DNA from: Rhodospirillaceae bacterium
GTDB lineage: Bacteria > Pseudomonadota > Alphaproteobacteria > UBA9219
Reading direction: 5' to 3'
Length of the DNA stretch: 5,066 nucleotides
Assembly (NCBI GenBank): GCA_003486725.1
Contig: DNGD01000221.1
Coordinates: 1 to 5,066, forward strand
Made by a program: the position numbers and the translations under genes. Shown here in pieces: positions 5,064 through 5,066 of the stretch (position 1 is its first letter; each line of letters begins with the position of its first letter). The notes beneath the pieces were generated by a model that saw only the letters and a list, made by a program, of their open reading frames with translations, made no database searches and had not been told where the DNA came from.

Positions 5064-5066
5064 GAT

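Overview
The window holds six genes, all on the minus strand, so they read from high to low coordinates. The proteins and the moderate base composition suggest an alphaproteobacterium. Supporting clues are a WbaP/ExoY-type priming transferase ending in GAY, a C-terminal surface-antigen domain of the CREYQ...YGTAC...PDG.W type, and CtrA-like TTAACCAT boxes in two intergenic gaps. This placement is an inference; there is no rRNA or other phylogenetic marker here.

In the direction of transcription, the right half (5066 to 3335) carries three genes. The first is a secreted, methionine-rich protein of the Spy/CpxP/heavy-metal-resistance type (4503-5048). The second is a secreted, histidine/tyrosine/arginine-rich protein with a surface-antigen-like C-terminus (3950-4423). 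The third is 5-formyltetrahydrofolate cyclo-ligase (3335-3925). A strong stem-loop (4458-4490) separates the first two. The second and third are only 24 nt apart and are probably co-transcribed. The two secreted proteins look like a metal-handling or envelope-stress pair, but this is inferred from composition and adjacency.

After a structured 180-192 nt gap (3143/3155-3334) comes an ArsC-class low-molecular-weight phosphatase homologue (2648-3142). It has Ser where the catalytic Cys should be and also lacks the later redox cysteines. A 231-nt gap (2417-2647) follows, then an exopolysaccharide pair: a polyprenyl glycosylphosphotransferase (821-2416), and, 17 nt downstream, a CelD/BcsL-type GNAT acyltransferase (1-803) that runs off the left edge. 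The transferase would load the first sugar-phosphate onto undecaprenyl phosphate, and the acyltransferase may decorate the glycan or a precursor.

The items most worth a second look are the Cys-less ArsC homologue, the Met-rich/His-rich secreted pair with its intervening hairpin, the near-identical 13-bp CtrA-like motif at similar distances upstream of two genes, and two similarly built stem-loops downstream of the cyclo-ligase. No CRISPR array, tRNA, rRNA, insertion sequence or prophage gene was seen.
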